The translations under genes were made by a program, and so were the position numbers. 8,415 nt of DNA from Collinsella aerofaciens (GTDB lineage Bacteria > Actinomycetota > Coriobacteriia > Coriobacteriales > Coriobacteriaceae): positions 1 through 8,415 of the forward strand of contig NZ_JAQLEM010000051.1 of NCBI RefSeq assembly GCF_028209885.1, given 5' to 3'. Positions 1-6,058 of this stretch are shown here, in pieces (the first letter of the stretch is position 1; each line of letters opens with the position of its first letter). The notes under the pieces are model-generated. The model made no database searches, had not been told where the DNA came from, and saw only the letters and a list, made by a program, of their open reading frames with translations.

Positions 1-157
1 TCCCTCCCCGCTCACGGCTCCGCAGGGTCGCTTTGAGGGAAGGCGATCCGGCCTCCCGCCCTGCGCTCCGGCTTCGGGTCGTTGCGTGCTCGTTACAGAA
101 AAGCTGATAAGAAGTTTGTGTGCCGCCCCTTTTGGGGCGGCACGTTTTTGTATGGGG
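1..157 (+). repeat. Dispersed structured repeat, copy 1 (5' part cut by window edge)
   Basis: This stretch matches a second copy at about 910-1085. The last 93 bases (65-157 against 993-1085) differ at only 7 positions by my count, and a loop segment (10-32) matches 944-965 closely. The arms between them differ between copies. The first six bases, TCCCTC, are complementary to GAGGGA at 35-40, so the visible part looks like the end of a long hairpin whose left arm lies before base 1. The copy ends in an intrinsic terminator, and identity continues several bases beyond its T-run. It may be a REP-like element or a structured RNA at a gene's 3' end. No protein frame is convincing here. Confidence 0.7.
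120..149 (+). terminator. Intrinsic terminator of an upstream gene outside the window
   Basis: A perfect 10-bp GC-rich stem (GTGCCGCCCC at 120-129 with GGGGCGGCAC at 134-143) carries a TTTT loop and is followed by G and five T. It should end a transcript entering from the left edge. The same hairpin is repeated base for base at 1048-1071. Confidence 0.9.
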
Positions 158-195
158 CTGGTTGGGACGGCACCGTCTGGTTGGGACGGCACCGT
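158..195. repeat. Perfect 19-bp tandem duplication
   Basis: The unit CTGGTTGGGACGGCACCGT occurs twice with no gap (158-176 and 177-195). Each unit ends in ACGG-CA-CCGT, a short dyad with 4-bp arms. The pair lies between the upstream terminator and the possible -10 of the membrane protein gene, where an operator would sit. It may equally be a simple slippage duplication. Confidence 0.8.
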
Positions 196-213
196 TCATG
201 GGTGGGGTACACT
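181..213 (+). promoter_or_regulatory. Possible promoter of the membrane protein gene
   Basis: TACACT at 208-213 resembles a -10 element and lies 45 bases before the chosen start codon. No good -35 is present at 17 bases: TTGGGA at 181-186 would need a 21-base spacer. A promoter is expected here because a terminator lies just upstream, but the exact elements are uncertain. Confidence 0.35.
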
Positions 214-258
214 GGGTAGCGACTTTTAGTTTATCTACTACCTGATGGGGTGTTTTTT

Positions 259-891
259 ATGGGCAAGAAGTCTCGGGCTCGGGTTGCTGCGGCGGGAACT
301 CGCAAGGATCCTGGTCGTCGGGTTGCCGAGGGTAAAAAGGCCGATCGTGCCGAGAAGGACAAGAAAGTCGGCGCGCATGCTCATCCTGAGTGGGCGCCTC
401 ATTTGAATTCGGCTAGTGAGGATTTGACTGCCAAGTTGTTTACTCTGGTCGAGGTAATTTTGGGCGTGGTGCCCCTTGTGGTTATCGGTTTATTCTTGGC
501 TTCGAAGGACGCCACGAGTGTCGATAAACTCACCGAGGTCTTTTCGCAGGACCCCTCGATGGTGGTCTCGTTTATTTCTGCGTGCTTGCAGCCGTTTGTG
601 GCGTACATGCTGTATATGGTCTACCGCAAATACTGCGAGGGTGATGCGGGCTTTGCCGCCGGTAACCTGATCGGTCTTTTGTGCTCCGAGATCCTACTGC
701 TCAATATCCCGGGCGTCATCGGTATGGGCATCTTGCTGTGGCGTGTTTGGCGCAACGTCGCCCCGCACTTTGAGAGCTGGTTGTTTGAACGCCGTGCAAT
801 GGGCGTGCTGGCAGACATCGCGGGCTCGCTCGTGATTCTAGCCTTGGCGTTTATGTGCGCCACCGCCACCCGAGGTCTCGCGGGCATCTAA
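259..891 (+). CDS. Membrane protein of unknown function
   Basis: The product is 210 residues and I do not recognise its family. Residues 1-45 are very basic and polar, probably a cytoplasmic tail. Hydrophobic segments follow at about 61-81, 100-122, 134-163 (possibly two, with a Pro-Gly near 151) and 182-201, giving four or five membrane spans. Charged groups rich in Arg and Lys, such as the stretch near 121-125 and WRVWRN at 161-166, sit between spans. No catalytic motif is visible. I chose the ATG at 259 because a G-rich site (GGGG, 247-250) lies 8 bases upstream; a GTG at 250 in the same frame would overlap that site. The gene stands alone between two copies of a structured repeat, each ending in a terminator, so it is probably a single transcription unit. 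Codon use is a little less GC-biased than in rmuC or the exporter. Confidence 0.82.
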   Translation: MGKKSRARVAAAGTRKDPGRRVAEGKKADRAEKDKKVGAHAHPEWAPHLNSASEDLTAKLFTLVEVILGVVPLVVIGLFLASKDATSVDKLTEVFSQDPSMVVSFISACLQPFVAYMLYMVYRKYCEGDAGFAAGNLIGLLCSEILLLNIPGVIGMGILLWRVWRNVAPHFESWLFERRAMGVLADIAGSLVILALAFMCATATRGLAGI

Positions 892-909
892 AGCTGCCTC
901 CACCGACTG

Positions 910-1085
910 CGGAGCACGGGGCGGGGAAACACCTTTCCCTCTCGCTCACGGCTGCGCAGGTCGCGCGAGGTAAAGGTGTTTCCCTACCCTGTGCTCCGGC
1001 TTCGGGTCGTCGCGTGCTTGCTACTGAAAAACTGATAAGAAGTTAGCGTGCCGCCCCTTTTGGGGCGGCACGTTTTTGTATGGGG
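910..1085 (+). repeat. Dispersed structured repeat, copy 2 (complete)
   Basis: The 26-base arms 911-936 and 972-997 form an imperfect inverted repeat: 23 Watson-Crick pairs, two G-T wobbles and one mismatch. They enclose a 35-base loop containing the palindrome CTGCGCAG (952-959). A conserved 3' segment (993-1085) follows, ending in a terminator. The hairpin starts 19-20 bases after the stop codon of the membrane protein gene. Copy 1 shares the loop and the 3' segment but has different arm bases, so pairing seems to be kept while the sequence changes. A Collinsella-1-type structured RNA or a REP-like element are possibilities that I cannot confirm. Confidence 0.75.
1047..1077 (+). terminator. 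Intrinsic terminator of the membrane protein gene
   Basis: An 11-bp stem (1047-1057 with 1062-1072) with a TTTT loop is followed by five T (1073-1077). It is the 3' end of repeat copy 2 and should end the transcript of the gene at 259-891. Confidence 0.9.
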
Positions 1086-1330
1086 TCCCTGTCTTCACAA
1101 TTTCCGTCAAGCTTTTGGTTAGATTTTGGTCAGTTGGCGTAAGGGTGGAAGGCCAAAAGATTGCTGACGAAAAAAGCTCAGAGAAAGTGCTGGTAGGGGA
1201 GTTGTTGAGCTTTTCGACAGCTTTTGAGCAAAAGAAACTTTGTGGCTATTGCCGGCGATTGCGTTGTCGCGGTCATGGCGGTGCGGGATGCTGGTCGTAA
1301 GCGTCGAATGCTCCGATTTTGGAGGCCAGC
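1086..1330. other. Intergenic stretch without a convincing gene
   Basis: About 245 bases separate the terminator from the next gene. Short open frames here lack a good ribosome binding site and read as low-complexity shadows. The base composition is more AT-rich than the flanks around 1090-1240, which fits a promoter region. A small dyad, CTTTTG-AG-CAAAAG (1221-1234), is visible. Otherwise I see nothing definite. Confidence 0.5.
1224..1252 (+). promoter_or_regulatory. Weak candidate promoter for the small membrane protein gene
   Basis: TTGAGC (1224-1229) and TATTGC (1247-1252) are spaced by 17 bases and would give a leader of about 70 bases. Both boxes are imperfect and TTGAGC overlaps a short dyad. 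It is offered only as the best-spaced pair that I could find in this gap. Confidence 0.22.
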
Positions 1331-1765
1331 ATGGATCTGTTTCTTGAGACTCCGCAGCAACAAGCCGAGCGCATGTTGCGTCAGCAGCAACGACTCATGG
1401 AGATACAAATGCAAGGGGCGGCAGTCCAGCCCTTTGCGCAAAATGTCGTGCCCGCTGCTGTACCTGCAGCTGTGCCCGGGTGCGAATCGGCACCAGAGGC
1501 CTATTCCGTACAGCAAGATTCATATGCGCAGGAGCTCGCGTTCGACAAGCGTCGTGCGCGTCGTCGCCGTGTGGGCCAGCGCTTGCGCATATTGGCGATG
1601 ATCGTGCTCATCCCGTTAGGGCTTGCGGCCATCTTTCTGGCGTCGTATGCCCTCACGTGCATCCTCAACGGCGCATCGCCCAACGAGGTGCTCCAACATC
1701 TGTCAGCCCTCGGCCAGCGCCTAGGCGATGTCGTAACAACCATTCGCGCCGGCTGGGAGAGCTAG
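1331..1765 (+). CDS. Small single-span membrane protein with Gln-rich N-terminus
   Basis: The product is 144 residues and I do not recognise it. Residues 1-30 are rich in Gln, Glu, Arg and Met (PQQQAERMLRQQQ) and look like an amphipathic or coiled-coil helix. A Pro/Ala/Val linker follows (about 39-50). A strongly basic cluster, DKRRARRRR at 72-80, precedes one hydrophobic span at about 86-110. The C-terminus (111-144) is short and weakly amphipathic. The basic cluster before the span suggests a cytoplasmic N-terminus with the C-terminus outside. The ATG at 1331 has GGAGG five bases upstream (1321-1325), so I prefer it to the in-frame TTG at 1319. It lies 124 bases before rmuC in the same direction and could be cotranscribed with it. 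A scaffold or envelope role is possible, but no function can be assigned. Confidence 0.8.
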   Translation: MDLFLETPQQQAERMLRQQQRLMEIQMQGAAVQPFAQNVVPAAVPAAVPGCESAPEAYSVQQDSYAQELAFDKRRARRRRVGQRLRILAMIVLIPLGLAAIFLASYALTCILNGASPNEVLQHLSALGQRLGDVVTTIRAGWES

Positions 1766-1835
1766 CGTTTTAGCGCCCGCGGCTCTAAGAGAAATTTGTC
1801 TGCAAGGCAGTGAGTGATCCGTGTGTGTGGCGGGG

Positions 1836-1841
1836 TAAGAT
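1836..1841 (+). promoter_or_regulatory. Possible -10 element of rmuC
   Basis: TAAGAT fits four to five of the six -10 consensus positions and lies 48 bases before the rmuC start codon. I could not find a persuasive -35 at the right distance, and no strong terminator separates this from the gene upstream, so readthrough is also possible. Confidence 0.3.
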
Positions 1842-1889
1842 TGATCGCGGTTTTGATTGGTGCTCGATTGGGTTTGTTGGGCGGAGATT

Positions 1890-3245
1890 ATGTCTGCTAT
1901 TGATATTGTGCTTGTTGCGATCGCCTTGGTGGCGGTGGGGGTTGCTGCGGCTTGCGCCCTTCAGCTCAAGAGCCTGCGTGCCGAGTTGCGGGAGCGTGGC
2001 GACGGTGGCGCGGAAACGCTGGCAGCACTCGAGCAGGCCAACAACGCGCTCGATGCCCTGAACGTCGCGCTGGCCGAAACCCGCCGCACGGCCAATGCCA
2101 TCGCGCAGCAGCAGACGACCGATGCGGCCGTGGAGCAGCAACGTTACCTGACCATCGCACGCGAGTTCTCGCAAGCTGGTGACCGGATGGATGACCTGCG
2201 CCGCGAGACGGCCCAACAGCTCGGCGCCAATCGCGAGGGCATCGAGCACCGCCTGGACAAGGTGCGCGAGACGGTCGATGCCCAGCTGGGTGCTATCCGC
2301 AAAGACAACAACGTGCAGCTCGATCAGATGCGCGCGACGGTGGACGAGAAGCTCTCCCGCACGCTCAACGACCGACTGTCGGCATCGTTTAAGCAGGTGA
2401 GCGACCAGCTCGAGGCCGTGTACAAGGGCCTGGGCGACATGCAGTCCATCGCCACCGGCGTGGGTGATCTTAAGCGCGTGCTGGGCAACGTGAAGGCGCG
2501 TGGCATTTTGGGCGAGGTGCAGCTGGGTGCAATTCTGGCGGACATCCTTACGCCCGATCAGTATCTGGAAAACGTCGCCACCAAGCCCGGCGCCTCGGAG
2601 CGCGTTGAGTTTGCCGTCAAACTGCCGGTGGACGAGGGCGATCCCGTGCTGCTGCCGATTGACTCCAAATTCCCGGGCGATGCGTACGAGCACTTGCTCG
2701 ACGCGCAAGAGTCGGGTGATGCCGAGGCTGTGGCCACCGCGCGCAAGACGCTCGATGCGATGGTAAAGCGCGAGGCAAAGGACATCTGCGAAAAGTACCT
2801 GAGCGTGCCCGCGACCACCAACTTTGGCATTATGTTCGTTCCGTTTGAGGGGCTGTACGCCGAGGTCGTCAGCCGCCCCGGGCTTATCGAGACCCTGGGC
2901 CGCGACTATCACGTCAACGTTGCCGGCCCCAGCACCATGGCGGCCATCCTCAACAGCCTGCAGATGAGCTACCAGACGTTTAAATTGCAAAAACGTACCG
3001 ACGACGTGCTGCGCGTGCTTTCCGCCGTCAAGGCCGAGCTGCCGCGTTATCAGGCGGCGCTGCGCCGCGCCCAACAGCAGATCGAGACCGCGGGTAAAAC
3101 GGTTGAGGGCATCATCACCACGCGCACCAACGTTATGGAGCGCAAGCTCAAGGATATCGATGCGCTGGAGGATGCCGGAGAGGCCGACGCGATCTTGGGG
3201 CTCACGTCCGCGAGCCTGCCCGCAGACCAAAAAGACGAGGACTAG
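1890..3245 (+). CDS. rmuC: RmuC family DNA recombination protein
   Basis: The product is 451 residues, the usual size for RmuC, a family linked genetically in E. coli to limiting inversion at short inverted repeats and thought to be nuclease-like. Residues 4-24 form an N-terminal membrane anchor. A long Glu/Gln/Arg-rich coiled coil follows (about 25-180), then the conserved RmuC domain (about 195-400) with the landmarks ARGILGEVQL at 203-212, PIDSKFPGDAY at 256-266, MFVPFEGLYAEV at 315-326 and a late segment near 348-368 (PSTMAAILNSLQ). The C-terminal tail is acidic. I chose the ATG at 1890 because it gives a clean anchor and has GGAG just upstream (1883-1886), though only three bases separate them. 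An in-frame TTG at 1857 has no such support. The exporter and nth follow in the same direction, but gaps suggest separate initiation. Confidence 0.93.
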   Translation: MSAIDIVLVAIALVAVGVAAACALQLKSLRAELRERGDGGAETLAALEQANNALDALNVALAETRRTANAIAQQQTTDAAVEQQRYLTIAREFSQAGDRMDDLRRETAQQLGANREGIEHRLDKVRETVDAQLGAIRKDNNVQLDQMRATVDEKLSRTLNDRLSASFKQVSDQLEAVYKGLGDMQSIATGVGDLKRVLGNVKARGILGEVQLGAILADILTPDQYLENVATKPGASERVEFAVKLPVDEGDPVLLPIDSKFPGDAYEHLLDAQESGDAEAVATARKTLDAMVKREAKDICEKYLSVPATTNFGIMFVPFEGLYAEVVSRPGLIETLGRDYHVNVAGPSTMAAILNSLQMSYQTFKLQKRTDDVLRVLSAVKAELPRYQAALRRAQQQIETAGKTVEGIITTRTNVMERKLKDIDALEDAGEADAILGLTSASLPADQKDED

Positions 3246-3255
3246 CCGCATCTGA

Positions 3256-3301
3256 CGGCGGGGCGCCGACGTAAACGCGGGGCGCGGGCGCTTTTCGCGC
3301 C
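3256..3301 (+). other. GC-rich hairpins after rmuC, without T-run
   Basis: Two short stems lie behind the rmuC stop: CGGCG/CGCCG (3256-3268, 3-base loop) and GGCGCG/CGCGCC (3281-3301, 9-base loop). Neither is followed by a T-run, so they do not make a standard intrinsic terminator. They may stabilise the mRNA end or only reflect local GC content. Confidence 0.3.
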
Positions 3302-3305
3302 GTGC

Positions 3306-3336
3306 TTGCCTGAAGTGCGCTTTAGTGTGCAACAAT
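3306..3336 (+). promoter_or_regulatory. Probable promoter of the ABC exporter gene
   Basis: TTGCCT (3306-3311) and AACAAT (3331-3336) each match four of six consensus bases, but the spacer is 19 bases, longer than ideal. Transcription would start near 3343, which places the in-frame ATG at 3335 outside the message and supports the start at 3371. Confidence 0.4.
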
Positions 3337-3370
3337 GGCGTTTCGTCCTATCAGACGCGAAAGGAAGACC

Positions 3371-5173
3371 ATGTCTCAGAGAAGCACCAGTCCGCTCAAA
3401 CGTTCCACCGTGCGCCGCACGCTGCAGCGTTTTTGGGACGTCACGCGCGCACAGCCGCTGATCGTCTTTCTCTCGGTGTTCTCGTCGGCGGGCTACATCT
3501 TTTTGCTCACGTTTGCCAACACCTACGTGATGGCCCTTATCGTTGACCGCGTTCAGGCCGGCCCCGTGGCGGGTGACCAGGTGTTTGAGGTCTTTGGCCC
3601 TTACATTCTGGCGCTGGTGCTCGTTAACCTAGTGGGCCAAATCCTCTCCAAGCTGCAGGACTACACCGTCTACAAGCTCGAGATTGCGGGCAACTATCAC
3701 CTGGCGCGCCTGTGCTTTGACACGCTCTCCAATCAATCCATGACATTCCACACCAGCCGTTTTGGTGGATCGCTTGTGAGCCAGACGAGCCGTTTTATGA
3801 GCGGCTACACGGGTCTGGTGGACGTGACGGTGTATTCGCTCATTCCCACTATCACCTCGGTTGTCTGCACGGTGGCGGCGCTCGCCCCGGTGGTGCCGAC
3901 ATTTACCGTGATCCTGGTGGGCATTATGGTCGTCTACATCGCGTTTGTCTGGCTTATGTACAAGCGCATCATGCCGCTTTCGGCCGCGACGTCCGCCGCG
4001 CAGAACAAGCTGTCGGGCGTGCTGTCCGACGCGGTCACGAACATCCTAGCCGTTAAGACCTGTGGGCGCGAGGACTTTGAGCGCGACCTGTTCGATACCG
4101 CCGACCGTGCTGCACGCGACGCCGAGACGGTCTCGATGCACGCCATGATGCAGCGCAACTTTACGACCTCGGGCCTTATCGTCATCACTATGGCCGTGGT
4201 GAGTGTGTTCGTCGCGGGCGGCAACGCGTGGTTTGGCATCTCGGCCGGCGCGCTCGTCATGATCTTTACCTATACGTACAACCTCACCATGCGTCTGAAC
4301 TACGTGAGCTCCATGATGCAGCGCATCAACCGCGCGTTGGGTGATGCGGCAGAGATGACGCGTGTGCTGGACGAGCCGCGTCTGGTGGCAGACGACGAGA
4401 ACGCCCCCGAGCTCAAGGTGCGCGAGGGCGCGATTGATTTTGAGCACTTGAGCTTCGCATACCGTGACGCCGCGGCGGGCGAGAGCGTGTTCAGCGACCT
4501 GACGCTCCATGTGTCGGCGGGCCAGCGCGTGGGCCTGGTGGGCAAATCGGGCTCGGGCAAGACGACGCTCACCAAGCTGTTGCTGCGCCTGGACGATGTA
4601 CAGGGCGGCCGCGTGCTCGTGGACGGCCAGGACGTCTCGCGCTGCACGCAGCAGAGCCTGCGCCGCCAGGTTGCCTACGTGCCGCAAGAGGCGCTGCTGT
4701 TCCACCGCTCCATCCGCGAGAATATCGCCTACGGCCGCCCCAATGCCACCGACGAACAGATTCGCGAGGCAGCGCGCCTGGCCAATGCCCTGGAGTTTAT
4801 CGACCGCCTGCCCCGTGGCTTTGACACCATGGTGGGCGAGCGCGGCGTTAAGCTTTCGGGCGGCCAACGCCAGCGCGTGGCCATCGCCCGTGCCATCCTC
4901 ACTGACGCGCCGATTCTGGTGCTCGACGAGGCAACCTCTGCCCTGGACAGTGAGTCCGAGGCTCTGGTGCAGGAGGCGCTCGAGAACCTGATGCGCGGCC
5001 GCACCTCCATTGTGGTGGCGCATCGCCTGTCCACCGTGGCGGCGCTCGACCACATCGTGGTGCTGGCGGACGGCGAGATTGTCGAGGACGGTACGCATGC
5101 GCAGCTTGTCGAGGCGGGCGGCGAGTACGCAAGCCTGTGGGGCCGCCAGACCGGCGCATTTTTGGAGGCTTAA
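3371..5173 (+). CDS. ABC exporter half-transporter (membrane domain fused to ATPase)
   Basis: The product is 600 residues with the layout of MsbA/LmrA-type exporters, which work as dimers in the cytoplasmic membrane and use ATP to move lipids, drugs or peptides outward. The membrane domain covers about residues 25-325, with hydrophobic spans near 29-58, 76-94, 155-198 and 267-300. The ATPase domain (about 350-590) is complete: an A-loop Tyr near 364, Walker A GKSGSGKT (391-398), Q-loop Gln 439, signature LSGGQ (495-499), Walker B ILVLDE (515-520) with catalytic Glu 520, D-loop SALD and switch His 551. Nothing essential is missing. The ATG at 3371 has AGGA five bases upstream and is preferred to an in-frame ATG at 3335. 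Only one half-transporter is present, so it probably forms a homodimer. No substrate-specific gene lies next to it, so the cargo is unknown. Confidence 0.95.
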   Translation: MSQRSTSPLKRSTVRRTLQRFWDVTRAQPLIVFLSVFSSAGYIFLLTFANTYVMALIVDRVQAGPVAGDQVFEVFGPYILALVLVNLVGQILSKLQDYTVYKLEIAGNYHLARLCFDTLSNQSMTFHTSRFGGSLVSQTSRFMSGYTGLVDVTVYSLIPTITSVVCTVAALAPVVPTFTVILVGIMVVYIAFVWLMYKRIMPLSAATSAAQNKLSGVLSDAVTNILAVKTCGREDFERDLFDTADRAARDAETVSMHAMMQRNFTTSGLIVITMAVVSVFVAGGNAWFGISAGALVMIFTYTYNLTMRLNYVSSMMQRINRALGDAAEMTRVLDEPRLVADDENAPELKVREGAIDFEHLSFAYRDAAAGESVFSDLTLHVSAGQRVGLVGKSGSGKTTLTKLLLRLDDVQGGRVLVDGQDVSRCTQQSLRRQVAYVPQEALLFHRSIRENIAYGRPNATDEQIREAARLANALEFIDRLPRGFDTMVGERGVKLSGGQRQRVAIARAILTDAPILVLDEATSALDSESEALVQEALENLMRGRTSIVVAHRLSTVAALDHIVVLADGEIVEDGTHAQLVEAGGEYASLWGRQTGAFLEA

Positions 5174-5188
5174 AGCCCCCATACGTGG

Positions 5189-5194
5189 GACAAT
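5189..5194 (+). promoter_or_regulatory. Possible -10 element of nth
   Basis: GACAAT lies 43 bases before the nth start codon and matches four of six consensus positions. There is no good -35 at a normal distance; TTGGAG at 5162-5167 would need 21 bases. With no terminator after the exporter gene, nth may also be read from upstream. Confidence 0.27.
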
Positions 5195-5236
5195 CGTGCC
5201 CATAGGTTTGTTATGCCGCTGAAGCGAGGAGTCGTT

Positions 5237-5902
5237 ATGCCACGCGAGACCAATGCCGCCAAACGCGAGCGCGCCATCGAGGTGTGCGAGCGCCTTAACC
5301 GTCGCTATGGCCCGGTCGAGTGCTTCTTGGACTACGAGAATCCCTTTAGGCTGCTCATCGCGGTACTGCTCTCGGCTCAGACGACCGACGCGCAGGTCAA
5401 CAAGGTGACGCCCCAACTGTTTGCCCGGTGGCCCACGCCCGAGGCCATGGCCGGGGCAAGCGTGACCGACGTGGCGGACACCATTAAGTCACTCGGCTTT
5501 TATAAGAGTAAGGCCAAGCATGCCGTGGAGGCCGCGCAGATGATCGTTGCCGACTACGGCGGCGAGGTGCCGGCCGACATGAAGGAACTCGTCAAGCTGC
5601 CGGGCGTGGGGCGCAAGACAGCGAACATCGTGCTCAACGTGGGGTACGGCATCGTGGAAGGCATCGCGGTGGATACGCATGTCAACCGCATCGCGCACCG
5701 CCTGATGCTGAGTCCCAAGACGCATGCCAAAGAGCCGCTCAAGACCGAGCAAGATCTGCTCAAGATTTTGCCGCACGAGTATTGGGAGTCGGTCAACCAC
5801 CAGTGGATCACCTTTGGCCGCGAGATCTGCGACGCCCGCAAACCCAAGTGCGACGAGTGCCCGCTGACAGACCTTTGCCCCAGCGTACGGGTGGTGCAAT
5901 AG
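5237..5902 (+). CDS. nth: Endonuclease III (base excision repair glycosylase/AP lyase)
   Basis: The product is 221 residues, close to the family norm, and should remove oxidised pyrimidines from DNA and cut at the resulting abasic sites in the cytoplasm. The helix-hairpin-helix motif LPGVGRKTAN (121-130) contains Lys 127, which matches the catalytic lysine of the E. coli enzyme. The catalytic aspartate is Asp 146 in the AVDTHVNR segment (144-151). Four cysteines at 198, 205, 208 and 214 give the spacing C-X6-C-X2-C-X5-C of the 4Fe-4S cluster. The N-terminal substrate segment LLSAQTTDAQVN (44-55) is also typical. The ATG at 5237 has AGGAG (5227-5231) five bases upstream, while an in-frame ATG at 5213 lacks a good site. 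The gene begins 63 bases after the exporter and is followed by a palindrome-rich terminator. Confidence 0.97.
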   Translation: MPRETNAAKRERAIEVCERLNRRYGPVECFLDYENPFRLLIAVLLSAQTTDAQVNKVTPQLFARWPTPEAMAGASVTDVADTIKSLGFYKSKAKHAVEAAQMIVADYGGEVPADMKELVKLPGVGRKTANIVLNVGYGIVEGIAVDTHVNRIAHRLMLSPKTHAKEPLKTEQDLLKILPHEYWESVNHQWITFGREICDARKPKCDECPLTDLCPSVRVVQ

Positions 5903-5912
5903 CTTTTTGCAA

Positions 5913-5930
5913 ACTTTTTTGCAAAAAAGT
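5913..5930. repeat. Perfect 18-bp AT-rich palindrome
   Basis: ACTTTTTTGCAAAAAAGT reads the same on both strands. A related piece, CTTTTTGCAAA, lies just before it (5903-5913), so the unit is partly duplicated. It sits between the nth stop and the terminator hairpin. On the minus strand its T-run could serve as the tail of the next hairpin, giving termination in both directions. Confidence 0.75.
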
Positions 5931-5978
5931 CTCAAACCTTAGATATAGCTTGGTTGCGCAACCTTTTGAGTTTTTTTT
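5931..5978 (+). terminator. Intrinsic terminator of nth, possibly bidirectional
   Basis: CTCAAA (5931-5936) pairs with TTTGAG (5965-5970), and between them lies the perfect palindrome GGTTGCGCAACC (5952-5963). A run of eight T follows (5971-5978). The A-run just upstream (5923-5928) could extend pairing into the T-run. The structure fits an end point for nth, and from the other strand it has a T-rich tail too. Confidence 0.7.
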
Positions 5979-5982
5979 CGGC

Positions 5983-6004
5983 TTGAATAGATGATGCAAT
6001 TCAA
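5983..6004. promoter_or_regulatory. Inverted repeat TTGAAT-N10-ATTCAA before the adhesin gene
   Basis: Two perfect 6-bp half-sites are separated by 10 bases, so their centres lie 16 bases apart, about one and a half helical turns. It lies 55-76 bases before the start codon, in the expected promoter area. This could be an operator; chance is also possible. I found no convincing -35/-10 pair here. Confidence 0.35.
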
Positions 6005-6021
6005 AGGTCTTCTTCTGCGAA

Positions 6022-6058
6022 GTGGTCGCGAAGGAGAAAGTCGGGAAAGGACGACCAC
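6022..6058 (+). promoter_or_regulatory. Possible leader hairpin holding the adhesin ribosome binding site
   Basis: GTGGTCG (6022-6028) is complementary to CGACCAC (6052-6058), and the second arm ends exactly before the ATG at 6059. The 23-base loop contains AAGGAG (6031-6036) and AAAGGA (6046-6051); the latter is the better-spaced ribosome binding site, seven bases from the ATG. Folding would lock the spacer between site and start codon, so it could tune translation. A 7-bp match can arise by chance. Confidence 0.4.

Noticed and set aside
203..212. RmuC residues ILGEV where many relatives have a Trp before GE
   Set aside because: From memory, Leu at this position is seen in other actinobacterial RmuC proteins, so I do not treat it as a lost key residue. 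The coordinates here are residues of RmuC, not bases.
1224..1601. An alternative + frame of 125 codons overlapping the small membrane protein
   Set aside because: It starts at TTG without a good ribosome binding site and runs in a frame with no coherent domain; the frame at 1331 has a strong site and a clean membrane span.
1785..3335. A 516-codon open frame on the minus strand opposite rmuC
   Set aside because: GC-rich codons with few antisense stops explain it. The product has a biased His/Leu/Arg composition and no recognisable domain, while the sense frame is a clear RmuC.
4046..5416. A 456-codon open frame on the minus strand across the exporter and nth
   Set aside because: It spans the boundary of two well-supported sense genes and has the biased composition of an antisense shadow.
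1890..5902. An operon-like DNA repair island of rmuC, exporter and nth
   Set aside because: Gaps of 125 and 63 bases, separate ribosome binding sites and a probable promoter before the exporter give no strong sign of a joint system; the exporter has no known tie to repair.
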